Origin: Eucommia ulmoides
Taxonomy: Eukaryota > Streptophyta > Magnoliopsida > Garryales > Eucommiaceae
NCBI GenBank assembly: GCA_016647705.1
Contig: CM028328.1
Location: forward strand, 5,419,311 to 5,483,310
DNA length: 64,000 nucleotides
Reading direction: 5' to 3'
A program made the translations under genes and the position numbers. Shown piece by piece: positions 1 through 10,974 of the stretch (within the stretch, counting starts at the first letter, position 1; the number at the start of each line of letters is the position of its first letter). Under the pieces are notes generated by a model. That model saw only the letters and a list, made by a program, of their open reading frames with translations. It was not told where the DNA came from and did not search any database.

Positions 1-45
1 GACTGTGTTTTTTTTTTTCTTGCGATTTTTTTTTTTCAATTTCAG

Positions 46-123
46 ATTCTCCAATTGATGCTTGGACGGCGACCCCTGAAGCTGAAGCAATGCCGTTTCC
101 TAATTATCAGACTCCTTTTCATG
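46..123 (+). other. Exon-like 78-nt segment, copy 1
   Basis: A stretch of ordinary coding-like composition is preceded by a long pyrimidine tract ending TTTCAG and followed by GTGAAATCC, so it looks like a small internal exon. It reads through as DSPIDAWTATPEAEAMPF and on to PNYQTPFH without a stop. An essentially identical segment lies at 673-750 in the second 625-bp copy. I do not recognise the protein. It may be a captured exon inside the duplicated repeat or the 3' part of a gene starting outside the window. Confidence 0.3.
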
Positions 124-672
124 GTGAAATCCATTTCTCTTTGATGGCGTTTGTTTAATGTTCATTTAGATGGTGTTTGTTTAGTGTTTCAGTTCTCAGA
201 AAACTTGGGACTCTTTGGTTTGTTTAGTGTTTCTGTTTCTGCTTCTGTTCTAGAAAACATTTAGAACAACCTAAAAATATTTTTGGTTCCCAAAAATTCT
301 GTTTCTGTTCCCAGATTTCAGGAACAAAAGCGTTGAACAAAAACGCGCCTTTTGCTTCCTTTTTGATGGCGTTTGTTTAATGTTCATTTAGATGGCGTTT
401 GTTTAGTGTTTCAGTTCTCAGAAAACTTGGAACAGGAATTTCATCTGTTTGATAATGGGACTCTTTGGTTTGTTTAGTGTTTCTGTTTCTGCTTCTGTTC
501 TAGAAAACATTTAGAACAACCTAAAAATATTTTTGGTTCCCAAAAATTCTGTTTCTATTCCCAGATTTCAGGAACAAAATTTGTTCATCTCATTTGATTC
601 TTTGTTCTCTATTTAGGTTTTCTTCGACTGTGTTTTGTTTTTTTTCTTGCGATTTTTCTTTTTCAATTTCAG

Positions 673-750
673 ATTCTCCAATTGATGCTTGGACGGCGAC
701 CCCTGAAGCTGAAGCAATGCCGTTTCCTAATTATCAGACTCCTTTTCATG
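673..750 (+). other. Exon-like 78-nt segment, copy 2
   Basis: This is the second copy of the exon-like segment at 46-123, with the same acceptor-like pyrimidine tract and GTGAAA donor-like end. It encodes the same residues. Its duplication with the flanking repeat shows that the 625-bp unit, not the exon alone, was copied. Function unknown. Confidence 0.3.
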
Positions 751-1350
751 GTGAAATCCATTTCTCTTTGATGGCGTTTGTTTAATGTTCATTTAGATGG
801 CGTTTGTTTAGTGTTTCAGTTCTCAGAAAACTTGGGACTCTTTGGTTTGTTTAGTGTTTCTGTTTCTGCTTCTGTTCTAGAAAACATTTAGAACAACCTA
901 AAAATATTTTTGGTTCCCAAAAATTCTGTTTCTGTTCCCAGATTTCAGGAACAAAAGCGTTGAACAAAAACGCGCCTTTTGCTTCCTTTTTGATGGCGTT
1001 TGTTTAATGTTCATTTAGATGACATTTGTTTAGTGTTTCAGTTCTCAGAAAACTTGGAACAGGAATTTCATCTGTTTGATAATGGGACTCTTTGGTTTGT
1101 TTAGTGTTTTTGTTTCTGCTTCTGTTCTAGAAAACTTTTAGAACAACCTAAAAATATTTTTGGTTCCCAAAAATTCTGTTTCTGTTCCCACATTTCAGGA
1201 ACAAAAGCGCTGAACAAAAACGCGCCTTTTGCTTCCTTTTTGCTTATAATATTGTGTATTTTTTACCTGCCAATTTATAGTTTCTCTAGAACAAAGTATG
1301 CTAGAATTGAAACTAATATTATCACTCCTAAGACTGGTCATGGTATTGAA

Positions 1351-1545
1351 GGTGGCATTTGTTTAGTGTTTCTGTTCCCAGATTACTGTTTATGTTCCCA
1401 AAACACTTGGAACTGAAACAGAAATCTGGGAAGAATTCGCATATGTTCCCAGTTTCTGAAAATCTAGGAGTCGAACATGAAGATATTTTTTTTGTTCCCA
1501 TATCTCTGTTTCTGTTCCCAATTTCTGTTCCCATATCTAGACACT
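1351..1545. repeat. Short repeat with GGTGGCATTTGTTTAGTG end
   Basis: The stretch starts GGTGGCATTTGTTTAGTGTT and contains several CTGTTCCCA phrases plus a local inverted pair (TGTTCCCAGATT and AATCTGGGAA). The same opening, with one changed base, starts the repeat at 46293. It is probably a decayed MITE; the right boundary is uncertain. Confidence 0.4.
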
Positions 1546-3670
1546 GTAATTTCTCCCTCTCTCTTTGGATTTTGGGTTTGATTGTCTCTGTTTTTCTATT
1601 TCGAACCCTTAATGACGACGGTGCACAGGTGGTCGTCGGTGTTCGGCGAGGACGGTGAAGTTTGCCGATGGTCGCATTTGGATGGTCTTCAGTCGCCCAA
1701 AGCTTCATAGGTACTCTCCTCTCTGTATATATGTATCTGAAAATTAGATAACCAATGACACGTCTTGCTCTAACCAATGACACGTCTTGCTCATCAGAAC
1801 TAATAGGGAGTATTGACTTTTTTCCAAGTAATTCCACTGCAGGGTGGTATTAAATGCAGGAGATAACAAGTGTTTGTTGAACTATAGGGAGTATTAATTT
1901 ATCTCCTTTAGTAATTCCTCAGTTCATTTTCTATTTCAAAGCTTTTTTTACAGTTTTTTCAGCGTGCTACTTATTAACGCATTGACTTCTTTCCAGGTAA
2001 GTCCACTCACTGCTTTTGAAATAGAAAGTGAAGCTAATGATGCTGTTGGGCTTCCCCCTATGTTTCAAGAGATGAAGCTGATGATGTTGTTGAGCTCCAG
2101 ACGCCAATGATGTTTCGCTCTTGCTCTTTCACTCTCGCAACGACCTCAAGGTTTGTTTAAATCAATGGGTTCTCATTGTCCATCTTTATATTTCTTTTTG
2201 TGCAGTAGTTGAGAATTGAATCTATTGTAGATGCGAAATCTATAGATTTTTGGTGCATTTTGAAGATTTCTTCCTTGCATTTTGAAATCTATATTTTTTT
2301 ATTTTGTGTCAATCTATAATATCAAAGAAGTTAAAGCTAACTTTTCACAAACACAAAATTGAGTTTCTTTACAATTTTAAATTGCAATTTTCTTTTTCTT
2401 TTTTAGAATGCTCATGATCCAAATAGAACTTGCAAAAATACGCCATTTTAAGATCACACATTTTACATGTTCAGTACAACAATTCGGTTAGTTTGTACTA
2501 GAACATTTGGTTAATTTTGCTGAAAATAGTTTGGTTTTGCATTCCTGTTCCTGTTTCTATTATGTTCCTGTTCCTGTTTCTGTTATGTTCCTGTTCTGTT
2601 TCTGTTCTGTTCCTGTTTCTGTTTCTGTTTCTGTTCTGCTCCTGTTCCTGTTCTGTTCATTTTTAAATTATGTTTGCGTCTGATAATCAATTTGATGATT
2701 AGTAGTGTACTTTGTCATATGTGTGTTGATCTCAACCACAATATTTGCAATTTATAGTTGGATTGATATGATATGAGTTTGAATTGTGTTGTTCTGTTGG
2801 AATTGTGGCATCATGCCCGTGTTCAATTCCTGCGGCATCTTTTGGGAGAAATTTTCAATTTTGATCTGAAAATTCTAATTCCCAAATTTTCAGATTTGCG
2901 TGAGGAATAATGTTATAATTTTGATTCGGTGAGCAATATTGTCGGTGGGAACATAAATTATGGTTGGTCTCTCTCTTGGTCAGCATTCGTCGAAGGTAAT
3001 TAAGGTTGTTCTCTCTCTCTTGGTCTTGCCCTCTTCATCCATTAATTGTAGCTTACAGGTACACTTTTCTTTCAGTTCTCAAATTCGCATCTCTCTCGCT
3101 CTTACTCATCAGAATCGCATGTCTCACCACCAACCATCACGCGATGCCAGCCCACCAGCACCATGACATTAGTAGTGAAACCACCACCATTGATGCAATC
3201 ATGGACAGTCGTACCCTAATGAAGCCGCGCTTCCCTTATCCGTGTATGAATTCTATTTTTGAATTTAATTTGTTTTAAGTTTTAGATTTAAGATTTCAAT
3301 TTTGTTTAAGTTATGGATTAAAATTTGGATTAGTGAACTGTTTGAATTAATGTTAAATATTTTATTTACATCATGCGAATGGGTATGAAATGATTAGTGT
3401 GTATGTTTTTGTTTCTATTTGGTTTTTAGTTAGGTTATTGGTATATTGAAGGATTGTTTGGTATTATTTTTCATCAAATGGTTGTGTAATTAGATCGATT
3501 GACTTGAACGCAGGGTGTTTGATCGGAGTGGGATCATCACCAGAAAATGCAAGAAGGTAAATCGAGAGCAATAAGTATTTCTATATTTTGTTCCCAATTT
3601 TTTGATGAGTCATGGATTAAGTATTTAGAAATTTTTGTTGCATTTGTAATACGCATTATTAAATATTTTT
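1546..3670. other. Gene-free stretch, probably Helitron body
   Basis: No open frame of convincing length and no known protein was found. The stretch holds a 20-bp direct repeat (AACCAATGACACGTCTTGCT, near 1750 and 1774), a CTGTTC-type simple repeat at about 2541-2663, and low-complexity TCTC tracts. It ends in the Helitron 3' terminus at 3675-3705, so some or all of it may be the body of that element. The Helitron 5' end could not be placed. Confidence 0.35.
2541..2663. repeat. CTGTTC/CTGTTT simple repeat
   Basis: About 120 bp consists almost only of CCTGTTCCTGTTTCTGTT-type hexamers with small variations. Confidence 0.8.
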
Positions 3671-3674
3671 TACA

Positions 3675-3705
3675 CCCGTGCCTTTAGGCACGGGTTATAC
3701 GCTAG
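3675..3705 (+). mobile_element. Helitron 3' terminus
   Basis: A perfect 8-bp stem (CCCGTGCC / GGCACGGG, 3675-3682 and 3687-3694) with a TTTA loop is followed 7 nt later by CTAG and then T. That is the known layout of a Helitron 3' end: hairpin, short spacer, CTRR, inserted in front of T. The end lies about 45 bp upstream of where homology between the metallothionein promoters begins, so the element inserted just upstream of MT copy 1. Nearly the same terminus occurs at 54476-54506. Confidence 0.75.
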
Positions 3706-3724
3706 TATATATATATATTATCAT

Positions 3725-4089
3725 TGTTATAAAAGAGAAATGAGGGTGACACTAGAGGAGGATAGGAGGCCACAACCTCCCCCTTCCATTATTAAGATAT
3801 TAAGATTCCCTTCAACCTGTTTTTTTCTTACAGAGGCGTGTGCTCCTCTCATGCTCTGGTGGGTCCCACGCCGACCCTGGTCCCACCTAACCGAGCCCTA
3901 GGTGCAGGTCCCGCAGAAGGCGGGACCCACTTACAAGTAGCTAAAATGCACAAGACTTCCCAAGTTGCAAAAATGCACTACACCTTCTCCAGCTATAAAT
4001 ACCAGACCCAGAGCAAGGAATAGCAAAGCAAAACATTCCACCCTTCCAAGAAGAAGAAGAAAAAAAAACTTCCCTTTTTAACCCTCAAG
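3725..4089 (+). promoter_or_regulatory. Promoter and 5' UTR of metallothionein copy 1
   Basis: A TATA box (TATAAATA, 3994-4001) lies 89 bp upstream of the start codon. Transcription is therefore expected to start near 4025, giving a leader of about 65 nt rich in AAGAAGAAGAA. The upstream 270 bp is conserved with the copies at 7450-7735 and 29693-30014, including GAGGAGGATAGGAGGCC, the CCATTATTAAGATTCCC block and GGCGTGTGCTCCTCTCA. No textbook metal-response element was identified with certainty. Confidence 0.7.
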
Positions 4090-4904
4090 ATGTCGGACAA
4101 GTGCGGAAACTGCGACTGCGCTGACAAGAGCCAGTGCGTGTAAGTGATTCTTTCATCGTATTTCTCGGGTTTCATGTTTTTCTTATTCTAACGCGATTTT
4201 GTTCATGTAAAATTGCCTTCATTCATGATTGAACATGATCGTTTGCTAGGGAATTCCTACGTAATTTTATTCTCGTTTAGAAGGGCGTTTATGTCTGTTT
4301 TTGAAGCCCTTTGATAATGTTTTCAGAACAGTTTTAAGGTTCATGATTTCTCCTCGCAAAGCGATTTTGTGGTGGTGTTAGAAAATTCTTATGTAATTAA
4401 TTCTATGTTGATCATAAAGGGATTTACGTCTTTTTCTTTTTTGCGTTTACAAGAACAAATTTTACGTCAAGTCGTGTATTTTATTAACAGTTACTTCAAC
4501 CTTTCACCCTACACGCTTTTTCTTCATCATATGTTCATGCATGGTTGAAAAATACTTTTAATATATGAATTATACATGAAATTACACAAAGAAATTATGG
4601 GCTCAAATATGCAATATTTTATTTTTTCTCAAATATAGCATTTATCTAAACAGTATTAACTCGAAACTGCAGGAAGAAAGGAACCTCTTATGGCATCGAT
4701 ATTGTTGAGACCGAGAAGAGGTACTTTTCACAGCTTAAGAACTAGCACAATATATATATATATGTACCTGAATTTGAGTGACGATGATGAATGTATTGTT
4801 ATTGCAGCTACATCGTGATGGACGCTCCGGCGGCCGAGAAAGAAGGGAACTGCAAGTGCGGTACAAACTGCCCCTGCACCAACTGCACCTGTGGCAGTGA
4901 CTAA
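4090..4904 (+). CDS. Type 3 metallothionein, copy 1
   Basis: Small cytosolic Cys-rich protein of the plant type 3 metallothionein family, which binds Cu, Zn and related ions through cysteine thiolates. There are three exons, 4090-4139, 4673-4720 and 4808-4904, with GTAAGT and GTACTT donors and GCAG acceptors. Together they give 64 residues, normal for the family. The N-terminus has the four-Cys type 3 pattern (MSDKCGNCDCADKSQC). A Cys-free spacer includes the family signature YGIDIVETEK. The C-terminal domain has six Cys (C48, C50, C54, C56, C59, C61) in three CXC pairs, ending CTCGSD. Introns are 533 and 87 bp. It is closely related to the gene at 30015-31588. It looks intact and expressible. 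Confidence 0.95.
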
Positions 4905-5163
4905 GCAAGATAAGAAGCAATGTGATCGTATAACACTCTACCGTTTTCTATAAATAATTTGGTGGCGGCCGTGAAGAATTTAAGTGTGTTTGTGTTTGTG
5001 ATTGTCTAAGTAAAATGTGTGTTTTAATTTCAACTATGTAATTGTGACACTGTGTTTCTAAATGCATTAATATTAGTATTTATTTGTTCCCTTTTTTAAG
5101 CTTTTAAAGATCATGAAATATATTAACTTAACCCCAAAAAAATAAACGGTAAGAAGAGTTAAA

Positions 5164-5273
5164 GGTAGCGTTTGGTAGCACAGAATACAAGCCTTGGAAT
5201 CGCAATTGAAAATGAATCCATATAATTTCAATTCCAATTCCGAGGCTCTAATTCCATCAAACCAAACACTACC
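5164..5273. mobile_element. 110-bp MITE, downstream of MT copy 1
   Basis: The terminal inverted repeats are GGTAGCGTTTGGT (5164-5176) and ACCAAACACTACC (5261-5273). The interior is a near-palindrome containing AATTGAAAATGAATCC and its complement. The target duplication is unclear. The same element sits at the equivalent place after MT copy 2 (31879-31988), so it predates the gene duplication. A truncated relative is at 33759. Confidence 0.75.
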
Positions 5274-5884
5274 TAAGAGATTTTGGCATACTGATCTTAT
5301 CATGGGAAGAACAAAGCCATGGCAAAGAGCAAACAAACTGCAAGAAATTTGAACCATTGGAAGGCAAAGTGTAATTAACCATAGATATAGAGAGAGAGAT
5401 TATATATTAATGTATACCCGTGCTTGAAGGGCACAGGTTAAATAATTGTGTTCAAAAAATCATGACTTAATATTTGGCGTTGATTTAAAAACTAGACTGA
5501 ACTCGTAACATGTCATAAAAACAAACCCGTTTACTCGAAAAATGAACCACAAAAAAATTGTTCAATTTCTTTAAAACCGAAAAAATCAGTGTTTTGACTT
5601 GACTAAACCATTGAACCAGCACCACTAATTTATCGAAGCGCCCAACAAAATTGAACTAAAAGATAAAGTCTAAGATGAGGAGTACTGCCGCCTTGTTCAC
5701 ATGATTCTGTAAGTCGGCCCATTAATTTGTAATTGCTTCATATAAGAAGATTCACTTCTTCATTTTTTTTTCGCATTCGATCGATGCATATTCTCTCTTT
5801 TTTACTTTTCAAAATATGTCATGAAAATGTTTTTGAAAATATATTTCTTCTTATTTTATTATATAGATAGTGTAGAACCTGTAC
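5274..5884. other. Spacer between MT copy 1 and LINE
   Basis: No gene seen. The stretch contains an imperfect CCCGTGC hairpin at about 5417-5437 that resembles a decayed Helitron end but lacks CTAG. A block near 5480-5700 recurs at about 28690-28850, part of an older tandem duplication of the MT unit. Confidence 0.4.
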
Positions 5885-6930
5885 TTGAAGATGACAACGA
5901 CAACAACAACAATTAAACATTTGTTCTATTTAAGTAGGGTCGACTACATAAATTCGTTTACGCCATAGTGATCAATCAAGGGTCATTCACTCAGTCAGAT
6001 TTAATGCCATCAAATCAATTTTAATAATCTCGTCTCAAGTTTTCTTAGGCCTACCACTCCTTCTAGTAGGCCCCCGCACTTGAACTAAATCTTATTTTCT
6101 CACTAGTGCTTCTATAGGTATTTTATGCATATGTACAAACTATCGTAAACAATTTGCTCTCATCTTCTCTTCGATGGGTGTTATTTCTAAATTCTCTCTA
6201 ATAGTTTCATTCCTAATTTTATTCATTCTTGTCTTCTCACTCATCCACCGTACATCCTTATTTCTGTCACATCAGTTTATGGACATGCTTCACATTTACA
6301 GTCCAACACTCTACACCATACAAAATCGTCAGTCTAATTGTAGTATTATAGAATTTTCCTTTGAGTTTCAAAGGTATCCTACGATCACATATCACCCCAA
6401 CTGTATTTCTCCACTTTATCCTATCTTGACTCCATGAATAATATCCTCCTCGATTTTACCACTGCTCTGAATTATTGAATCTAAATGTTTAAAATGATCA
6501 ACCTTTTGGAGCCTCCTGATCTCCAATTTTGACCGCATCATCATCTCTCTAGACATTACTAAAATTGCAATGCATGTATTTCGTCTAGCATCTGCTAACT
6601 TTCAAACTTTTAGACTCTAAAACTTCTCTCCATTTTTCTTAGTATGAAGACCTAATCTATTTTCATCAACTAGTACTATATCATCCGCAAGCAACATACT
6701 CCAAGATATCCCATTTTGAATATGTTTTCTGAGTTCATCCATCACTAGAATGAAGAGGTAACAACTTAAAGATTATCTTTGATGTAAGTTTATATTAATA
6801 GAAAATGCACAAGTATTGTCTTTTTCAGTTCGAACACTAGTAACTATACCTTCATACATATCATTAATTATCTAAATATACATATTGGATAACCCACCAC
6901 AAAATTTCTCTAGTTTCGTGCTTGAAGACA
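5885..6930 (-). pseudogene. RTE-type LINE reverse transcriptase fragment
   Basis: Read on the minus strand, conceptual translation with several stops gives reverse-transcriptase motifs in order. These are YLFILVMDELRKHI, then LLADDIVLVDENR (the catalytic ADD block), then the C-terminal block GVICDRRIPLKLKGKFYNTT followed by ILYGVECW. These are typical of plant RTE-clade LINEs. The 3' end of the element is marked by a GTT-repeat tail, seen on the plus strand as CAACGACAACAACAACAA near 5892-5910. The 5' end is truncated. Part of the same fragment is duplicated at 28375-28660. Stops and frameshifts show it is dead. Confidence 0.75.
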
Positions 6931-7449
6931 CATATTGAAAATTAAGGAGGAAAAAAAAAGGCCTCTTTAATCTGTTGAACCATCCATCAGTTCTAAAACA
7001 AACCCTTGTGCCCGTGATTCTGTGAGACTAGCCATTAGCTTGCAATTCGGTCAATATAAGATGAAACATTTGCTAAATTTACTCTCTCTCTTTCATATTT
7101 TGAAAATATACTATATTTTTATTTTATTATATAAATATATAATAGAATAAGGAGGTCATTAAAAAATATTTTTCCATCAAAAAATTAGATTGCTTGGATT
7201 ACTTTGCCAAAAAAGAATTTGAGATTGATTTATGAATTTTTTTCAGGAAGAAATCCCCTGCCCAAACACATCCCCTACAATCCACTTTTCTTCATCATAT
7301 TACTCTTTCTAAGTTTTAAATATTCAATATTTTTAAGTAATTAAAATGAATTATTTAAAATTTAAAAAAAAAATAGAGCCTTGAGTTCGCTAGCATTCGT
7401 AAATAAATGTGTATGTGTGTACATACATATACATGTATATTATCAGAAA
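6931..7449. other. AT-rich spacer duplicated upstream of MT copy 2
   Basis: No gene seen. Phrases such as GAAATCCCCTGCCCAAACAC and the ATTCATAAATA block recur in order at about 28670-29640, directly upstream of MT copy 2. This supports tandem duplication of a LINE-plus-MT unit. Confidence 0.5.
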
Positions 7450-7735
7450 ATATAAAATAAATACACAATTGAAATGAAGGTGACACCAGAGGAGGATAGG
7501 AGGCCAATACCTCTTGCCTTCCATTATTAAGATTCCCTTCGACCTGTTTTTTCTTACCGAGGCGTGTGCTCCTCTCACGCTCTGGTGGGGCCCACGCGGA
7601 AGACGGGTCCCACCTAGCCAATCCCTATCTGGTGCAGGACCCACGCACAAGATGCGAAAATGATCAAGACTTCCCAAGTTGCTAAAAAGCACTACACTTT
7701 TCTCCAGCAGACCAAGGGTTGAGAGCAAGGAGATA
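7450..7735 (+). pseudogene. Third metallothionein copy: promoter remnant, left part
   Basis: This stretch aligns with the promoters of both intact MT genes: GAGGAGGATAGGAGGCC, CCATTATTAAGATTCCC, GGCGTGTGCTCCTCTCACG and ACTTCCCAAGTTGC are all present. Where the intact genes have the TATA box after CTCCAG, this copy reads CTCCAGCAGACCAAGG, so the TATAAATA box is deleted. The copy is interrupted at 7735 by the MULE and resumes at 20005 in the 5' UTR. No MT coding exon follows. It is a dead MT copy, and the TATA loss alone would have silenced it. Confidence 0.8.
7726..7735. repeat. Target site duplication of MULE, left
   Basis: CAAGGAGATA immediately precedes the left TIR and is repeated exactly at 19995-20004 after the right TIR. 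Confidence 0.9.
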
Positions 7736-8130
7736 GAGTTGTTTACCCTTTTATAATTTTTTTAAAACAAAATTATTTAAATAGTGCCGTTTGAAACTTA
7801 ATTACGGAAGTAGTGCTACCCGGAGATCGATTCCCCAGGTATTTAAACACGGGGTTCTGAACCTCGTGTATGGGATTTGGGGGCCGTATACCCGGGGATC
7901 GTATCCCCGGGTATAATTTTTTTTTTTTTTCCTTATACCCGGGGATCAGATCCCCGGGTAAAAAAAAATAAATAAATAAAAAAATAAAAAAATTCGAATT
8001 TTTCGGGAACGGGCATTTCGCACGTTCCTGAGCAGCCGCTGCAGGCTGCAGTGGCTGACATGAAGGGTCATCTCATGTTGAAAAATTTGAACTAGAAAAC
8101 TTTGAAAAAAAAAATTATCGTTTGGAATCC
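7736..8130 (+). repeat. Left terminal inverted repeat of MULE
   Basis: About 395 bp matches the reverse complement of 19585-19994. It begins GAGTTGTTTACCC and includes GAAACTTAATTACGGAAGTA. It contains palindromic modules of the form TACCCGGGGATC...GATCCCCGGGTA (around 7888-7915 and 7935-7959) and a GCAGCCGCTGCAGGCTGCAG block. The palindromes are candidate transposase-binding sites; that role is inference. Confidence 0.85.
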
Positions 8131-8150
8131 GGTGTTCCTTCTTCCTCCTC

Positions 8151-8291
8151 TATAAAAGCCATGATTGTAATTTTTTTTTTACATATTACAATTGAGTTGA
8201 GTTTGCAGCTTATTTCTTCTACAATACAGTTGTGTTTTACTCTACCATTTGATTTCGTCTTCTTCACTTCGATTTTTTCTTCCTATTAGAG
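8151..8291 (+). promoter_or_regulatory. Left MULE promoter, noncoding first exon and splice donor
   Basis: A TATAAAAG box (8151-8158) lies just inside the left TIR. About 135 nt of ATG-poor leader follow, then a strong donor after AGAG (GTAAGT from 8292). The next plausible acceptor is just before the transposase start at 10975. That implies a 5' UTR intron of about 2.7 kb that contains the AT-rich repeat array. The right end has the same plan, facing the other way. Confidence 0.5.
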
Positions 8292-8775
8292 GTAAGTTTA
8301 TTTTATGTTTTGTTTAATTTATTTATTAGTAAAATTTGATTAAATAGTTTTGTTATGTTTTGTTTAATTTACTTATTGCTATGCCACATAAATGAGTTAA
8401 TGAATTAGTTTAATTGTTAATTTAGTTAGTATTAATATGTATACATGCTAATTAAATGATAATTTAAGTAGTTAAAATGTGTGCATATTAATTAAATGAT
8501 AGTTTAGCTCGCATCGAACTTTATAAGAATAATTTGAAAGCATGCGAAAAGTAGATTTAGTAAATGTTCACGTGAAAACAAAATAGTTATTTTGAAAGGT
8601 CACACTACAAGATCTTTGCTTTACTTTGATAAAAAATAATAGAGGGTTCTACTCATAAATAATAGAAGGCTCTATTCATAAATGTAATAATATTAGAGGA
8701 TTTGGTGTGCCTTGTATTTTTTCTTTGTAAAAAATAGAAAGTAAAATAAAATAAACATTTAACAATATTGATAAA

Positions 8776-8780
<5 letters not shown>

Positions 8781-8829
<49 letters not shown>
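8781..8829. repeat. (TA)n microsatellite
   Basis: About 24 uninterrupted TA units. Confidence 0.95.
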
Positions 8830-8832
<3 letters not shown>

Positions 8833-10848
8833 AAAAATAAGAGTAAAAGGAGAAAAAATCAATTTATTTTAATTTTTGAACTTTCGAAAAAAAACCTTTC
8901 TAAAAAAAAAAACAGAAAAAGAAAAAAATCAGTATATTTCTTTAACTTTTCCCCAAAAAAAAGTTTTTAAAATTTTTTATTTTAATTTTTTTGGAAAAAA
9001 AATAAAATGAATTTGTTATTAAAAAAAATAGGGAAAATTTGTTCTAAAAAAATAGGAAAAAAATTAGTTTAATTTTTTTTAACTTTTCCAAAAAAAAAAA
9101 AAATTAATTTTTAATTTTAGTTTATTTTATTTAATTAAATTTTTTTAACTTTCTCAAAAAAATGTTTTTCAAATTTTTTAATTTTTTTGGGAAAAAAATG
9201 AATTTGTTATTAAAAAATTAGGGAACATTTGTTATAAAAAAAAAAAAATTAGTTTATTTTATTTAATTAAATTTTTTTAACTTTTCTAAAGAAAAAAAAA
9301 ATAACAGAAAAAGAGAAAAATCATTTAATTTTTTTTTAACTTTTTCGAAAAAAAAAAGTTTATTTTAATTTGTAATTTTTTTTTTTCCGACAAAAAAATG
9401 AATGTGTTATTAAAAAAATTTGTTATAAAAAAATAGGGAAAAATTAGTTTATTTTATTTAATTAATTTTTTTTAAGTTTTCTAAAACAGAAAAAGAAAAA
9501 ATCATATTATTTTTTTAACTTTTCCAAAACAAAAAAGTTTTTCTAATTTTGTAATTTTTTTTTTTGGAAAAAAAAATAAAAGAATTTGTTATTAAAAAAA
9601 TAGGAAAAATTTGTTATAAAAAAAAAGGAAAACAATTAGTTTATTTTATTTAATTAATTTTTTTTTTTAACTTTTCTACAAAAAAAACCCTTTTTTTATT
9701 TTTTAATTTAGTTTATTTTATTTAATTAAATTTTTTTAACTTTCCAAAAACAAAAAACGTTTTTTTAATTTTTTATTCTTTTCGGAAAAAAATAAAAAAT
9801 GAATTTGTTATCAAAAAAATAGAGAAAAATTGATATTAAAAAATAAGGGGAAAAAATTACTTTATTTTATTTAATTAAATTTTTTTAACTTTTCTAAAAA
9901 AATAAAAATAAAAAAAACAGAAAAAGACAAAAATCAGTTAATTTTTTTTCACTTTTCCAAAAAGAAACATTTTTTTTATTATTTTTAATTTTTTTTTGGA
10001 AAAAAAAATGAATTTGTTATTAAAAAAAATAGGAAAAAATTGTTATAAAAAAAAGAGCAAAAATTTGTTAATTTTATTAATTAATTTTTTTTTACTTTTC
10101 TGAAAAAGAAAAAAAAATCAGTTTATTTTTTTAATTTTTCCAAAAAAAAAAATGTTTTTTTTAATTTTTTAATTTTATTTTTTTTCGAAAAAAAATAATA
10201 GAATTTGTTATTAAAAAAATAGGGAAAATTTGTTATAAAAAAATCGGGCAAAAATTAGTTTATTTTATTTAACTAATTTTTTTTAATTTTTCTAAAAAGA
10301 AAATATTTTTTATTTTAATTTTTAATTTTTACGAAAATTAAAAAAAAAATGTTCTAAAATCAGTTAAAAAAAAAAGGAGAAAAAATCAGTTTATTTTAAT
10401 TTTTTAACTGGTAAAAAAAAACATTTTTGTAATTTTTTTTATTTTATTTTTTTCAAAAATTCAACCGAAAAATGAATTTGTTATTAAAAAAAAAAATAGA
10501 GAAAATTTGTTATAAAAACAAATTGCTATAAAAAAAAAAAAGGAAAAAAATTAGTTTATTTTATTTAATTATAATTCTTTTAACTTTTCTAAAAGAAAAT
10601 GATTTTTAACTTTTCCAAAGAAAAATGTTTTTTTAAAATTTTATTTTTTTGTTTCGAAAAAAATTTAATTTATTATAAAAAAAATAGGGAAAATTTGTTA
10701 TAAAAAAAAAATTGGGAAAAAATTAGTTTATTTTATTTAATTATAATTTTTTTAATTTTTCTTAAAAAATTCATTTTTTTAACTTTAAATTTGTTATAAA
10801 ACAAATAGGGAACTTTTGTTATAAAAACAATTGTTATAAAATGGTAAT

Positions 10849-10879
<31 letters not shown>

Positions 10880-10910
10880 TTTTTAAAAAAGAAAAGAGGA
10901 AAATTAGTTC
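8830..10910. repeat. AT-rich degenerate tandem array, about 200-bp period
   Basis: Roughly 2.1 kb is nearly devoid of G and C. The phrase GAATTTGTTATT (or a close variant) recurs near 9007, 9190, 9402, 9592, 9801, 10012, 10202 and 10472. It is each time followed in order by a TAGGGAAAATTTGTTATA block, TTAGTTTATTTTATTTAATT, a TTTAACTTTTCT block and ACAGAAAAAG. The spacing is mostly 183-212 bp. Homopolymer lengths vary between copies. It lies in the predicted 5' UTR intron of the transposase gene. Confidence 0.8.
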
Positions 10911-10974
10911 TAATTTTTATTGATCGTAATATTTTTTTGTTTTGTTTTGACTTGTGAAATGATAGCCGCTTGAA

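Larger units (their letters stand above)
1..1250. repeat. Two-level tandem duplication, 625-bp copies with 225-bp subunits
   Basis: Two head-to-tail copies of about 625 bp are visible (roughly 1-600 and 626-1225). Each contains two subunits of about 225 bp that open with GATGGCGTTTGTTTA, at 143, 365, 770 and 992. Each subunit carries the phrases TTTGGTTTGTTTAGTGTTT and AGAACAACCTAAAAATATT. The second subunit of each copy has an extra stretch (AACAGGAATTTCATCTG) absent from the first. The first copy is cut by the window edge. The unit resembles short MITE-type repeats with a GCGTTTGTTTAGTG start, but no clean terminal inverted repeat was found. Confidence 0.85.

Noticed and set aside
3725-4089. 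Metal-response element in MT promoters
   Set aside because: TGCAC-containing words occur, but none matches a full MRE in a position conserved in all three promoters by eye.
5413-5440. Helitron-like hairpin CCCGTGC...GCACAGG
   Set aside because: No CTAG end follows and the stem is imperfect; could be a decayed end but cannot be supported.
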